DNA of 64,000 nt. Source: Siphonodentalium dalli (Eukaryota > Mollusca > Scaphopoda > Gadilida > Siphonodentaliidae). Below, in pieces: positions 12,801 through 27,800 of the stretch. Position 1 is the stretch's first letter. Each line of letters starts with the position of its first letter. Under the pieces are notes generated by a model. It ran no database searches. It saw only the letters and a list, made by a program, of their open reading frames with translations, and was not told the DNA's origin. Where the stretch lies: positions 123,349,030-123,413,029 of the forward strand of contig CP136067.1 in assembly GCA_032622095.1 (NCBI GenBank), in the 5' to 3' direction. Position numbers and translations under genes: made by a program.

Positions 12801-15800
12801 AGTGTGTGACACAGTACAGATATCTAATCAGACACATGTAGTTATTGTTGGGCAAAAAGCATTACCGAACAAAAGACAACCGATTAGGCTAGTTCATTAG
12901 ACAATGGTATGACGCCGATTGGAAATGCATACGTGTTCAGTTTCTTGAGGTCAAAGTGCATGTGTTCGGTCGCTTACAGGGTCAAAATCCCATTTAGTGT
13001 TAGGAATGGAGAGGTTCTGGTTTACAGAGGTAATTTTTTGTGAGAATTTACTTGGGTCAATTCGACACTGCACAGTTTATCGATATGGAGAGGGATTCGG
13101 TTAATAGAGGGTCTGGTTTGGAGAGGTTTTACTGTACAGATTATAACTATAATGGCGCATTTCAGATATCGCAATTGGCCAAAGAATCTCTGAAAACTGT
13201 TACATTAACCTTGCTTTCAACTGGGTGACTTTTCCCACCACACACATCCACATTTATATAACATTATTGTTCATTGATGGTTGTAGGGTGAGGTATGTCA
13301 CTCTAAAATGCCAAAAGTTCAATGTTATCTCCACCTCGAAACGCATTTTCGGGTCGATATTTGTGTGTGGAATCTACTATCTGCTATGTTTTCGCCATGC
13401 CACTGATGCCTATCAAACTAGAGAATTGGCCACATGCAATTCACTTCAAATAAGCTTCCCAGTGTTGCTGATCACTACTCTTGACCCACCTCAGCCTTTA
13501 AAACCAGACCATCCATTTTAAAACTTTCTTTATTAAATACTCATAGACCATATTCATATGTATATTTTTATCACTGAATTGAAGAATCCATTTAGTAAAG
13601 AAAGGGTTAATTAAATAAGATAGAGGACAGTAGATAAACTAAACTGTAAACATATAATCAAGCCATATATATAGAAGCAAACTGGAGGAGAGGGTTTTAT
13701 ACCTCCGGAATAATCCATATGAGCTCGTGAGGCTGAACGGTTTTGATAGCGCATGATACTCATTTATAGCAGGGAATAGTATTTGCTGCGTTGGTCGGTG
13801 TAACACTGTATGAGGTACCTACAAGTAACAGATAATTTCGAATTCATATTAACATGATCTCAAGCCTTGAAATAGTGTGTCTGTCATTTGCAGAATGAGG
13901 TCCCCAGAGGGTGAATTTAGTGATGATACCCCGCATAGCGGGCTAGCATCACCAAATTCACCCTCTGGGTACCTCATTCTGCTTACACCTTATCAGAATG
14001 AGGTCCCCAGAGGGTGAATTTGGTGATGCTAGCCCGCTATGCAAGGTAGCATCACTAAATTCACCCTCTGGGGACCTCATTCTGCAAATGACAGACACAC
14101 TATTTCATGGCTTGCATGATCTCTATTACTCTAAAAAGATGATTCTGATGCTCCAAGCAGGCCCGAGAATATGGTGCCAGACATTTGCAGAATGAGGTCC
14201 CCAGAGGGTGAATTTAGTGACACTATCTCGCACAGCGGGTTAGCACCACTAAATTCATCCTCTGGGGATATCATTCTGCATGGCCTTATCTGCTGTGGGT
14301 GACCTAGACACAGATTTAAGTTACCCCAATGGTGAATATTGTGATGTGCACCCCAAATAGTGTCATCTGCAAATTTGTGGATAAAGAGAAACTAAACTAA
14401 AAAAGAAAGAGAATCTCTGAAAAGTTTCTAAAGAAACTAAAAAAAACTTGTTAATTTGATAATAAAGACACTTTCCAGAGGAGATAAGGCTTAAGCAGAA
14501 TGAGGTCCCCAGAGGGGGTGCATTTAGTGATGCTAGCCAGCTGTGAGGAGTGGCATAACTAAATTCACCCTCTGGGAAACTCATTCTGCAAATATTCAGC
14601 AGCATATTCAAGCCTTGAAATAGCATTTCTGTCATTTGCAGAATGAGGTCCCCAGAGGGTGAATTTAGTGATGCTACCCCGCATAGCGGCTAGCATCACC
14701 AAATTCACCCTCTGGGGACCTCATTCTGCTGAGGTGTAAGCAGAATGAGGTCACCAGAAGGTGAATTTGGTGATGCTAGCCCGCTGTGCGGGGTAGCATC
14801 ACTAAATTCACCCTCTGGGGACCTCATTCTGCAAATGACAGACACGCTATTTCAAGGCTTGAGCATATTCTCAAGCCTGGTTCAAACTATAATCTCCCAG
14901 GGCCTTTTTCATTCAAGTCACAGAAACAATCAGTGTTCTATGTTCTGACTCCCTTAAAGGCACGGGCGGCGTTCGTTGCAGAAATATTCATATTTGATCA
15001 AATCGCCATCAACAGAAGGAATATTAAAATATATATAGTTTTGTTCATATGCCAAACATAATCAGTGCGTAAATAGGATATTGTCGTCAAGACGTACGAT
15101 GGTGTACGTAAACAAGAGCCTGCTCGTGTTACAGAAGTTGTGCTTCTGTTTACATAACACAGCGCAATTCTATTGGTTAATCACACAAAATGATATAAAC
15201 ACTCTTTATTATTTCCATATCAGGGAAACAGTAACAAATAACGCTCTTTATGTTTACCATATCCGGATCTAAACAAAAGCCAGGTAACGCGACATTTTTT
15301 TGCTTTGTTTACATAACAAAGGAAAAAAAAAATGAAATAACATACTGTTTATGCCATATTTCTGATTGGTATAAGAACAAGGTCTGTCTATAGTTACTAT
15401 TCTTTCTGTTTATGGCGGTTTTTGATGGAGGTGAATATTTTAACAGCATACCCACCGCCAACGCCGCCCGTATCTTTAAATATTGTCTTTGATTTGTCAG
15501 TATACATTGTGTGGTTTTCAGGGCTTAAAATTGAATAACAATCGATTCTCACAAATGATTCTCGCAAAGTTAAACATGAGAATCAAGTTTGATTCTCCCA
15601 TACATACATGTATCTCTGCTTTGTTACACAAAGACATCATATCATACAGCTAGCTAATAGGCCAGGGTGTTTTTTTTTCAATTGGCCAAAGTAAATCTTT
15701 CAAAATTGAAAGCTACACATGTACAATAAATATTGCAATTCTACATTCCTGTCAAATTCACATCAACTAATTTGACTGAAGATACAGGGACAAGGTAAAT

Positions 15801-18800
15801 TTTTTAAAGATTTGAAAGTAAGATATTACTGTTGAGAATTGACTCAGTGCATTGAATTTCCAAAACTTTCCCACAGGGGATGACCTTCAAACCATCTCTA
15901 ACATGGAACGAGTGATACAACCAACTTGTGGCATAATCAGGATTTGATTTTGATTCTCGTACCCTCAAACTTGTGAATCAGCTTTGATTCTCACAAAAAT
16001 GGATGGATTTTAAGGCCTGGGTTTTTTGATGGTGTGACATTTTTTGAATGGCCTCAGCTCACTTTTTTTAGGAATCAATGCATTATGGATCAATTATGCA
16101 TAATTAAATATTGATTGTTTTAGAAATCAATACATCATGGATCCATTAAACATAATTAAATCTCACTAGTTTTAGGAATCAATAAATCATGAAAACTATT
16201 GAACATCATTAAATCTCACTTTTTTTAGGAATCAATGCATCGTGGATCAATTATACATCATTAAGTCTCACTTGTTTTAGGAATCAATGCATCATGAATC
16301 CATTAAACAGAATTAAATCGCACTTGTTCAAAAAAAAATATAGAGAATCAGGTTATTTCAATCAATAGTCTCAAAAGTACAGGTACAAGTTCACATTACA
16401 GATCACTGAAAGGTTATGTCTGCAGAAATATATATTGAAACGTCATTAACGCTTTCAAGATGGGAGCTTCGCTGATGCAACATTAAAGATCCTGTGCCAG
16501 TGCATTATCTTATAAATGCGATTCTCCCATAGGGAGTCTCCCTTATATAAGAGAATGCAATGGCTTACAACGTCAAGGTAAATATTTTGGGGCCAATGTG
16601 TTCTCTTATATATGCTAGGCTCCCTACGGGAGACTCGCAGATATAAGAGAATGCATTGGCACAGGGTTTTCACAAAATTTCAGGAAGTTCCAGTCATGGA
16701 AGAGTTAAGACTACTAGATGTGATCAAAGTGTCATGAAATAGTGCAGTCAGAAGGTCACTGAGAATATAGTCATAAAAATTAAATATTAATTTGAACAAC
16801 AAGCGGCATACATACCAAGCTAATGGAGAACATCCCAGCTGCCAGGATTCCAAATATTAGACACTGAATGGCATCCAAGTTTCTTCTGAAGAAACTCTGA
16901 TTTCCTATGAAAGACCTATAATATAAAATTTGGTGTTAAAATGAAATCCAAAAATCTTACAGTCATAATGATTATATATATAGAGGATATCTAGGTCAGT
17001 GGTAATGATTATATATACAGAAATTCCCTAAATAATCGACTCCTTAACCACAGCAGAATTATGGGTAATTCTGCTGTGGTTAAGGAGTCGATTATTTAGG
17101 GCGTTACTGAATATAGAGGATATCAAGTGCTGTTGAGTGGATATATAAAACTATCTGATGAATGACAGAGACAAACGTCTATTTCGTGAGCAGCTTGTCA
17201 TGAGTGAAAATAAACATTTGTCTCAGACACGAATGAGACAATTTTTGGTATCTACTCAAAAACAATAGATTTTCTCTTTATTATCCACGTGTCCAAAGAA
17301 TTCACCATTTTACAGCAATACCTTTTCTCATAATCACCTGCAATCGGTGGACCAAAGCTAACAGCTGATCTCTGTTCACTGACTCAGTCTTACTTCTGAA
17401 GATAGATTTCAGAAACAAAAATTCAGCTTAGTTTTTTTAAAGGGGGAACTGTACCCTAAATGCGACCTTTTATGGGATCATCACCTTTTATACTCAACAG
17501 AATATATGCAACAAATGAATGAATCTGAGCATTGGCAGGGACCAGCCGAGAGGGCGACGTGGGCGAAGAAGTCTCCCTATTTTGCTCACTTCACCCTAAT
17601 TTTGCAGCCGGGCGAAGTTTAAGTCGCCCTGAAATTTCCGAAGTTGACCAACGAAAATCAGCAAAATATTCACCCTAATTTACTGCCAACATTGAACATT
17701 GATTGAACCCAGTTATCCATTGACACTGTTGTAGATAACACCATAGTTACTATTAACATCTGTATTAATCCGATTTGGGAGCATATTCACACCTGAGAGA
17801 CAGCTGTGAATACATCGTCAGGTGTCCACAGTGACTTGTGATTTTGAGATTATCACACCTGAAGATTACAACTCTACACCTTACATCAGATCATCACCCC
17901 TTTGTTAAATTATGTAAAGGCCGGAATAACTTTGAAAACAAATTCATTTTTGCAACATATTAATATCTACCCATGTTGGGGATCTTTAATGAGTGAGAAT
18001 GTTAAAGATTTCGTTTCGTTTTAGCATTTTTTTCGTATTCATAAGCATTGTGTAATTTTATTTTTTTTAGTATTCGTAAGCAGTTGTAAAATTGCCGTTC
18101 TTCCAAAATTATAATATAAAATGCTACCATTCTCTCACAATTATGTTTGGACATTATTCATAGTTATTAGAGTGATGATTTGAACATAAAGTTTCCACAT
18201 TTGAACCATTGCTTCATCATTTTAATTTAAATATTACATATCTCCTATTTTCATTATATAGGTGACTACAGCACTTGCGGGCCGATTTCAAATTTGCCAA
18301 TGCACTTCGCCCTGGAGAACGCCCACTTTGCCCTATTTTGTGACAGGGAGAAGTCACTTCGCCCTGAAAATCAGGTCGAGGCTGGTCCCTGAGCATTGGA
18401 TGAATACCAAATACACTTGTGCTCTATGAACGATGCAAACAACATGGTAATTATAATGAAAATGAATTTATGACTGGAGAAAGTTTGAAAACAAATAACA
18501 TATTAATATTTGGGGTTTTTTATTATAAGACATCAGATTAATCTAAATAGAAGTTAATTCTTATCATTTAATTCTAGTATTGGCAAAAAAATTTCTACAT
18601 CCCTCCCCTAAATATTTCCCGATTAATCAGATAATTATGTCTTGTGAACATGCACCTGTCAATCACACCTCCAGTTGAAGAGAAACTTAATTTTAATTGA
18701 TCAGTCAATTGATATCAACAAGTGTGGCATGTTTCCAAACATGTGTGGGGCTGCTGTCTGGAAACTAGTTCGCACACCTGTGCTTTCTGGAAAATTGACA

Positions 18801-21800
18801 GACTAAAGCCCTGCGAATTGGCCATTTTCATTTTGAATCAAATCTCGAACGAATCAGCCAAAGATTCCAAATCGCATCGAATCTCAAATCGAATCATTCC
18901 ATCAGGCAAAATAATAGTGAAGATGAATATAATACATGACTCAAAGGCCTTACCAATATCAATTTGCTCACTTCATAACGATGATAAATGAATCAAATGT
19001 ATGTCTAACCAATTACATGTAAGCGCGCATTGCTTGTGGCCGTGTCTGTTACAATAATGAAACAGTATCAGAAGCAATATTGAAGCCAGAAAGCAATCGC
19101 GTTCACAAGTTTGACATATATATGAAATTTTGCTGGATCAGTTGCGTAAGTTTTACAATGCTTTGGGGTCTATATTATAGCTCAGTCGACGGCAATGTTA
19201 TTTATATGCATTGGTTTCATAATAAAGTAAAACCTCTCCAAACCATACACCCTTCGGACCAGCCCTTCTGTTCGGATTAGAGAGGTGTTCGGTTTACAGA
19301 AAATCGGACTACGATCGGAATGTATTGACGTCATTCTCGAAGCACAACCGACTCATTGTTGATTTATTAAAATTTATTCAATAAAGTACCAAATCGAATA
19401 TAAATAACAATAGATAAAACATCATGTTATAATAAGAATTAAAAACATGGCATATTTTAAATACATAATACATGTATAGATAAGACAGGAAACATGAAAA
19501 CGATAAATGTTATGATGATTGAAAATGTCGCTTAAAAATGTTGCATTGTTAGTATAGTTGATTCGTACTTTTCCATAATCGTACCCATTAATTAGCGGTG
19601 TTTTATTCGGTGACCGCTTTGAACCGTATTATAACAACAGGTGTCTGATTAGATATCTTAATGCTTATTTAACACATTGAGTGAACAATGGTGACTTCAC
19701 GGAGATTACAGCACTGACATTTTGTTTTTTCATCAATTAATGCGCTGAATTGGACTCTTATTTCTATGACCACTGTCCAAACTAAACACTAATTAGCTAA
19801 ACGTACACGATGGTAGTGCATTGTCACCATTAGTTTTAATCAGCCTGTCACAGCGAATGAGCCGTCATGAAAATTTACCGCTCAGAGTTGAATGTGTTGA
19901 CCAGAAATTTAAACTTATAAAGGATCCCCAGTCTATACACTAGAGCCAAACACGAGTTCAGCATCAAATATGTCAAATCTACCGCATGTGCATTCGGTTG
20001 GTAATGCTTTCCGCATTCGGCTTTCGGAGGTAAAAATTAATGTACTCGTTCACTTTTGGACTAGAAAAGCCGTCCGATGTTCGGAATAGAGAGTTTCCGG
20101 ATTACAGAGGTAATTTTTAGTGAGAATGCACTTGGGTGAATTCGGGACACGAAAATTTGGTCGGAATGGAGAGGGATTCGGTTTATAGAGGGTCCGGTTT
20201 GGAGAGGTTTTACTATATATCTTCAAGAAAAATGTGGTCCGATGAAGAAATGAGAATGCAACTGGTACCAATGATTTGATACAATTCGAATCAGGACAGC
20301 TGATTTTGAATCGAATCGAATCAGACGAAAGATTCCGAATTGCATCAAATCGATTCACAGGGCCCTATGACAGGCAGCGATAAAGTTTATCTTTGTTTAA
20401 CCTTAACCCTTAAATGACTGGAGCTTCTTGAAATATTTGTAAAAACCCTGTGCCAATACATTCTCTTATTTATGTGAGTCTCCCATAGGCAACCTCGCAT
20501 ATACAAGAGAATACATTGGCCTAACAATATTTACCCTGACCTTGTAAGTCATTGCATTCTTTAATTTATACGGGCTCTCTCCCTATGGGAGACTCGCATT
20601 TGTATAAGAAAATGCACTGGCACAGGATCTTTAATCCTGCACCAGCACAGCTCCAATAATGAAAGGGTTAATGGCTAATTAAGCAACAACCAATTGTTTT
20701 ACACTATTCTGTTAATTAACAGGTTATGATTAAATTATTAGCTGTGTATAAACATTATGTGGTAATTTACCTCAAGACTGCGATGAACACTTCATAGACT
20801 AAAGATAGAATCCCAAACCACACGGTTATCGGTAAAACAAATTCCAGCCACTCATTGAATTCCTTCTCTGTAAATGCTGAAAATACAAATATATAAATTT
20901 GTTTCTTTGAAAAAGTACAAATAGCCAAAACAAAATAAATGAAGAATGCGAAACAAATCCAATTAAAACTTCTTTGGAAGTCCTCATTATGGTGAACAAA
21001 CATACCAGATTTCATTGAGATCTGATAACCTGTGACTGAGATACATGGTTCGCGTTGCCAGTTGCCAAATTTGCCAAAAATAATTTACAAAAGATTTGGC
21101 AAGTCACTTTCTAAATTCTCAAGAATGAAAACTATTGGTCACTCATGACATTTATTTCAGGAAAGCATTGAAATTAGTGGTGGTCTATACGGTTAGGTAA
21201 TGTTAACACCTTTATCAAGATGCAGTTAATCTGATAGCATTAGTATCGATGAGATTACTATATTATTTAATGTTGTGGTGTTTACATATAGATAATCCTC
21301 TTACATATAGATGTATTTTCCCTTCTGGTGAAGCAACCCTTCAACAATCGTATTGTTCGGTAATTGGTTTGCTGTTCTATGATAAACCACAGCAGAGAGG
21401 CGAGAATTATTAATAATTAACTGCTTTCCCATCTATCGATAACAAAAGTTTTTTTCAAACAGCGCTTGTTGAAATAAATATAAGACTCAATTTTGGAGAA
21501 ACTGATAGCATTTGGCAATTTCTAAAAGAATTTGGCAAAAAATATTTTCATTTGGCAAAAGAAAATTACGGTCCAGCGCAAACCCTGCTGAGATATTTGC
21601 AGGATGGACAAAAAAATCTAATTTTCAGATAAAAGGAGAATAATTCTAGAATGGAAATTACAAATGACACTGGTTGATTCTTCATTGAATGTCCTTATGA
21701 TGATTAACATCCATACCATATTTCATCAAGATCCTATACAAGCCTTGAAATAGTGTGTCTGTCATTTGCAGAATGAGGTCCCCAGAGGGTGAATTTCATG

Positions 21801-24800
21801 ATGCTACTCCGCATAGCGGGCTAGCATCACCAAATTCACCCTCTGGGGACCTCATTCTGCAAATGACAGACACCCTATTTCAAGGCTTGATCCTATAACC
21901 AATGAATGCACTCACTCGGGCAGACGGACAATATGAATTGAAGAAAATAATCTCTGGAAATCTAAATTCTTATGAAACATGGATTTAGAAACACATTGAC
22001 CTTAATTTTCAAAACACTCTTCTATTTTTGAAGAGATTGTCAATTCCATCTAAAAATTAAAATAACTGTCTATTCGATCTAAAATTAAAATAACTTTAAA
22101 GGTACTCAATCCGACCAGACGGTCCCCCATATCATCAAGATACAACAACAACATTTCTTCAAAATACACTTTAGTTATCAGAATCGATTAATTGCAACAA
22201 AATATTGCTAAACACTGTCAACTATGGTATCAAATTTCCCAAAATGTGTTATTTATCAACATACGTTTTTCTGGGCCACAAATAATTGCACATCTCGAGA
22301 AATAACAAAATTCAATAAAAGGCCGCTCGGCCACAGTGTCCCCCGAACCGGTGGCTTCATTTGGAGTGGGGGCTTTGTAGAAGTATAGTATATGGATAAG
22401 ACACTTGTGCATTGTCTCATTACTGACATGCATACAAATAATCAAATCTTAAGAAAACTCTTAAAGTCAAAATATAACCTCAAATTGGCACAAAATGAAG
22501 AAAATTACAAGAATTTTTTTATTTTCTAAGTCGAAAAGCCCATAACTCTGAGAAAAATCATCGGATCAAACTCAAATTCGAACTTGACCTGTATCTTGAT
22601 ATGACTGATCCACATATTTGCAATTAAAGGATCCAAACTTGAGATATCATCCGGAAACCGAAAAAGTGAGAAATTTTCTAAGTAAAACAAGTCGAAAAAG
22701 GGCCACAACTCTCGCAAAAATGGGCGGAGCATACCCATATTCGAACTTGACCTGTACACAGGGCTGATAAACTCACATACCAAATTTGGTTCAGATATGA
22801 TCACACAAACTGAAGTTATCATCCGGAAACCAGAAAATTACAAGATTCTAAGTAAAAAAGGGCCATAACTCTCGTAAAAATGGGCGGAGCAAACCCATAT
22901 TCGAACTTGACCTGTATTTTGGTCTGATAAACTCACCTGTTAAATTTGCTTTTGATCTAATAACCGAAACAAAGTTATCATCCGGAAACCATTTCCGGAC
23001 GGACGGACGGACACCGGCTATTTTAATGGTCCCCCGAAAAAAAATTTTCGGGGGACAAAATTTTATATCTGATCACTCTGAGCTTTGATGGGTGGGTTTG
23101 ACTCGAATCAAATATTTTTTACACCCGAAGTCAAAGAAATAGCTAAATTCAGATAATGCATCTTCAAGCCTTGAAATAGGGTGTCTGTCATTTGCAGAAT
23201 GAGGTCCCCAGAGGGTGAATTTAGTGATGCTACCCCGCATAGCGGGCTAGCATCACCAAATTCACCCTCTGGGAACCTCATTCTGCTGTGGTGTAAGCAG
23301 AATGAGGTCCCCAGAGGGTGAATTTGGTGATGCTAGCCCACTATGCGGGGTAGCATCACTAAATTCACCCTCTGGGGACCTCATTCTGCAAATGACAGAC
23401 ACACTATTTCGAGGCTTGTGCATCTTTAAGTGCATTTCTTACCTATTTTTGATGAAATTGTAAAGTCTGATTCAATTTTCAATGAGAACAGATTGATTGT
23501 TTGGAACACTATGTATCCAGTCACCATGAGAAAGCCTACGATATCCAGTAACTTGCTCTTCTTACTTGTTGTGACGGTTGACACTGGAATATGAGAATAA
23601 TAATAATAATTATATTTGTATAGCGCTTATCCCCAATAAGCGGGCCGGGCCCTAAGCGCTTGACATAAACATGAAATATAAATATACACAATATCAAAGT
23701 CATTTTCTGAAACGCCGCGTAATCAAGTAAGTTTTCAATGACTTTTTAAAGTCGTCAAGAGAATACATAAGACATCCTGATAGTTGCCAAGTCTGAGTTT
23801 AGTGTGCCTGTCATTTGCAGAATGAATTCCCCAGAGGGTGAATTTAGTGACGCTATCCTGCATAGCAGGCTAGCATCACTAAATTCACCCTCTGGGGACC
23901 TCAAGCTGCTTAGGCCTCATCAAAATATCTTTATTATAAAATGTCTGTAGAATAATCTTCACGTAGATTCTATTTATTTTTTAGTTAGGTTTTTCTATAT
24001 CCCCAAATTGGCAGACGACACATTGCATAATCGAGGTTCCCAATGGGTGTACATCACAATATTCACCATTTGGGAGCTCCAATCTGAGTCAATGTCTCCC
24101 ATAGCAGATGAGGCCATGCAGAATGAGGTCCCCGCTATGTGTGATAGCGTCACTAAATTCACCCTCTGGGGACCTCATTCTGCAAATGACAGGCACACTA
24201 AACTCAGACTTGGACAACAAGTCTGAGTTGGATTTTTTATGAGTCATCTCCTAGTTAATAAGAGAATACATTGGCCTAACAATATTTACCTTGACCTTGT
24301 AAGCCTCTCATAGAAACCCATGCGGCAACTATACTCAGGTAATGAATAACAAAATACATAAGATTACAACTTAACTGTTTGGAAAGCAAGTCTATGGTAC
24401 CTATTTGCCTCACACCTCGTAAAAACACATGTGTTTTAACGTTTTGGTGGTGACAAACCCCACTGATGATTGTCATTATTGATTGATTATTTCGCTAATT
24501 CAGGAATCAAATGTCAATTACTCAAAATTGAGCTTTATATACAAACAATAATGACACAAGTAAATTCGGTTTTGTATTTGCAAGTTCCTCGTTTCATTTT
24601 GCGGGAAATTTTGATATAAATATTGATGATTTCAACATTTGGATTGTGGAGATTCGATTGGTAAATTGATTCAAACCAAACCAAAATCTAAGATTCGCAG
24701 GCCCCTAGTCTGTATTTAATAAACATAATAGTTTGGTTCTCACGAACTTGAATGGGGATTAACATGTGTGATGCTTGGAGATTTGCATTTTTTTTTTCCA

Positions 24801-27800
24801 GAACATTGCATCAGCCGTAAAACTGAATTATCCATCATAGACCCCATTTATAAAGGTCCCAAAATAACATTTATCCCCTATAAATAAGATTGACCATGAC
24901 CTGTTGAATTGAATGCACCCACCTTGTTTACCGAGATGTTCATCGTCGAGGAGGGGTATACATAAAGCTATGGTAAGTAGATTGAAGAAGTTGTAATTTC
25001 CAGTGAGTATAATTAACACTTGCAGAATAATCTGGAAAGAAAAGAGCGGCATCTCATTAATAATCCCTGAAGTCTGACAAAAATGTGTATCACACACACT
25101 CAGTGCTAATGCCATGAACTTGGGGCACAATTGTGACAAAGCCTTAATATGAAAGAGGCATTCAGGGTTCTAGTCCTGAAGCAATTTTAGCCAATCAAAA
25201 GGCTACATGGCATAACTGAACAAGGAAAAACCATTGCTCTAAGTTTAAAAAAATTCTAAAACACATGACAACTGGCATATTTTCTCCAAACAAAAACAAG
25301 TTTTATTATGGGCATTGCCCATTTATAAGATTTATCTTATTTATAGAATTTGAGTTGAAAAAATAACATCGAAATTTATGTCAAAATGACTTGAATTTCG
25401 CAGTTGATATCTTACCTGCAGATAGAATGCTAAAAGCCTGAGAGATCTCACTGGACAGAAGAATAGGAATGGTATTGGTATTTCTATCACATATGTAAAG
25501 GCGACACTCAGCTTCAGGAACCATTCTGGTAGCTGGTGCCAGTACCATGCTAGAGGAGTCGGTATACACTGAAAAGAAACAGGTAAACAAGCCTTGAAAT
25601 AGTGTGTCTGACATTTGCAGAATGAGGTCCCCAGAGGGTGAATTAAGTGAGGCTAGCATCACCAAATTCACCCTCTGGAAACCTAATTCTGCTTAGGCCT
25701 CAACTGCTATGGAAGACCTAGGATCAGAAGTTGGTAATGTTCACATATTAGTCACATGGATTATGCATTTTATCTTCTGCAAATTAGGTGATATAAAAAC
25801 TGAAGAGAAGGGAAAAATTAACTAAAAAGATGTTAATGTGAGATTATTATAGATACTTCCCAGAAGATGAGGGCTTAGCAAAATGAGGTCCCCAGAAGGT
25901 GAATTTGGTGATGCTAGCCCGCTCTGTGGGATTGCATCACTAAATTCACCCTCTGGGGACCGCATTCTGCAAATGACTGACACACTATTTGCAGGCTTGT
26001 AGCTGGTACAGGTACCATGCTAGAATAGTAAATGTATACTGAAAAGAAAGAAGTAAATTTTTTATTTATTGCTGCATTAACCCTTTCAGTGCCAGGTCCG
26101 ATTTTTGTATCAACCCATATACCCTGTGCCAGTGCATTCTCTTATATATGCGAGTCGACCATAGGTCGCCTCGCATATATAAGAGAATGCATTGGCCTAA
26201 CAATTTTTCATCATTTGTTATTATTTTTTACAATTTTTTACAATTTTAATAATTTTTTCTTATATTCTTTAAGACTTAGGCCAAAAAAAAAAGTGTTTTG
26301 ATTCTCGGGCAATTTTTTTTGAGAATCGATGAGGGAGCGAGGTAGGGTCCTGCGAATATTCGATATTCGATTCGAGATTCGATTCGAAAGTCAAATTCGA
26401 TTCGAATTCGAGTCGAAATTGCCAACTCAAAATTTCGAATATACACTGGTGGAAAAGTAGGCTGTTTACGGACATCGATCTTAGCTGTTTTTGTGCCATT
26501 TAATTACAGAAAATGATGTATATATGCACCTTATAATTCTTATTATCCATCGCGATTATATATATTAGATATAAGTATAGCCAGCAATTAGCCACTATAG
26601 GACTACTAAATACGCTTGAATTCTAGCTTTGAACATGGTAGCCAAAAGCTCGGAGATCACCGATGGACCGACGACGCGCGTGAATAATAATAGCTATGAG
26701 ACTGAGCAACCGCTAGCGTTATCCGCCGTCTATCCGTCTCAGATCTGCATTATGTAGTATAGATGAGAATTTAAACAACACGTGTTCCCGGCATCGAAAA
26801 GTGCATTTTGGCGATGTTTTCTTCTGAAGTTTACTTTCAATTTCTGAGCGTTCTTTGACACTTGACAAAATGCCGTCGTTATTCATGTTTATTTTAAACA
26901 TGATAAAGCTGCAGGTATAGTGCAGGGATGTACACGTGAGATGAATGCAACCTGGTGTATAAATCGCAGGCATCTGGGACAATAAACCATCTATGGAATC
27001 ATCTGTCCAAGAAGCATCCAACACTACATAATCAGGCTACCCTGCGACTGTTGTTGCATCTTCAAGTTTATAACAATGGGTGATTCCGAATGTCGATTTG
27101 AAATTTTGCATGTACATGCAAACTGTACAAATTTCGCGTGATTTTAGTTCTGATAATCCGTTTAGTGGTTATATATTAATCGTCGTGACGGCCGCATGGA
27201 CATTTTTTTAAATCTGCCTTTTTTTCTCGACAATTATCATTTGAAGTTAATAGTATTACAAACGACAGTTCATCGCCACATTAGTTATGATGGAACTTCG
27301 TGCATGTAGTTGATAGAACGTTTCACAAATCGTCTAATCGTTGACAAAACATGCCCAATTGAGAATGCAACACAGATATGATTCGATATTCGATTCGATA
27401 TTCGATTCGATTTCCAGAATTCGATTCGATATTCGATTCAATCAAAATCTCCAATTCGCAGGACCCTAGAGCGAGGGTTTTATTTTTTATTTTCGTTATG
27501 GGGATAATGCCCATAGTTTAAAGCATGGGTTATACTTTCCCAGGTTAAGAAAATGTAAGGAGAACATTGTTTTGATATAATTTTATAAACTAATGTATTC
27601 CACTATAAAGAATGACCATAATAAGATCGTTCTCAACGTTGTAGATGGACCAGTCTACTAACGTTCTATCACCTGTTGTCACATTTAATGGGAAGATAAT
27701 GTTTGCGTTTCTAATATTGTTTCGTAACAAGCATGTTTAATAACAACAAACAGAGCTAAATATCCGGTTCAATTACTCAAATAAAAATACGGAAATTGAA

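Noticed and set aside
13861-14861. Clustered regularly spaced palindromes that could suggest a CRISPR array
   Set aside because: They are eukaryotic MITEs with 8-bp target duplications; spacers are not regular and the host is an animal.
26719-27024. 101-codon minus-strand open frame
   Set aside because: It lies wholly inside the hAT derivative 26343-27468 and does not resemble a transposase.
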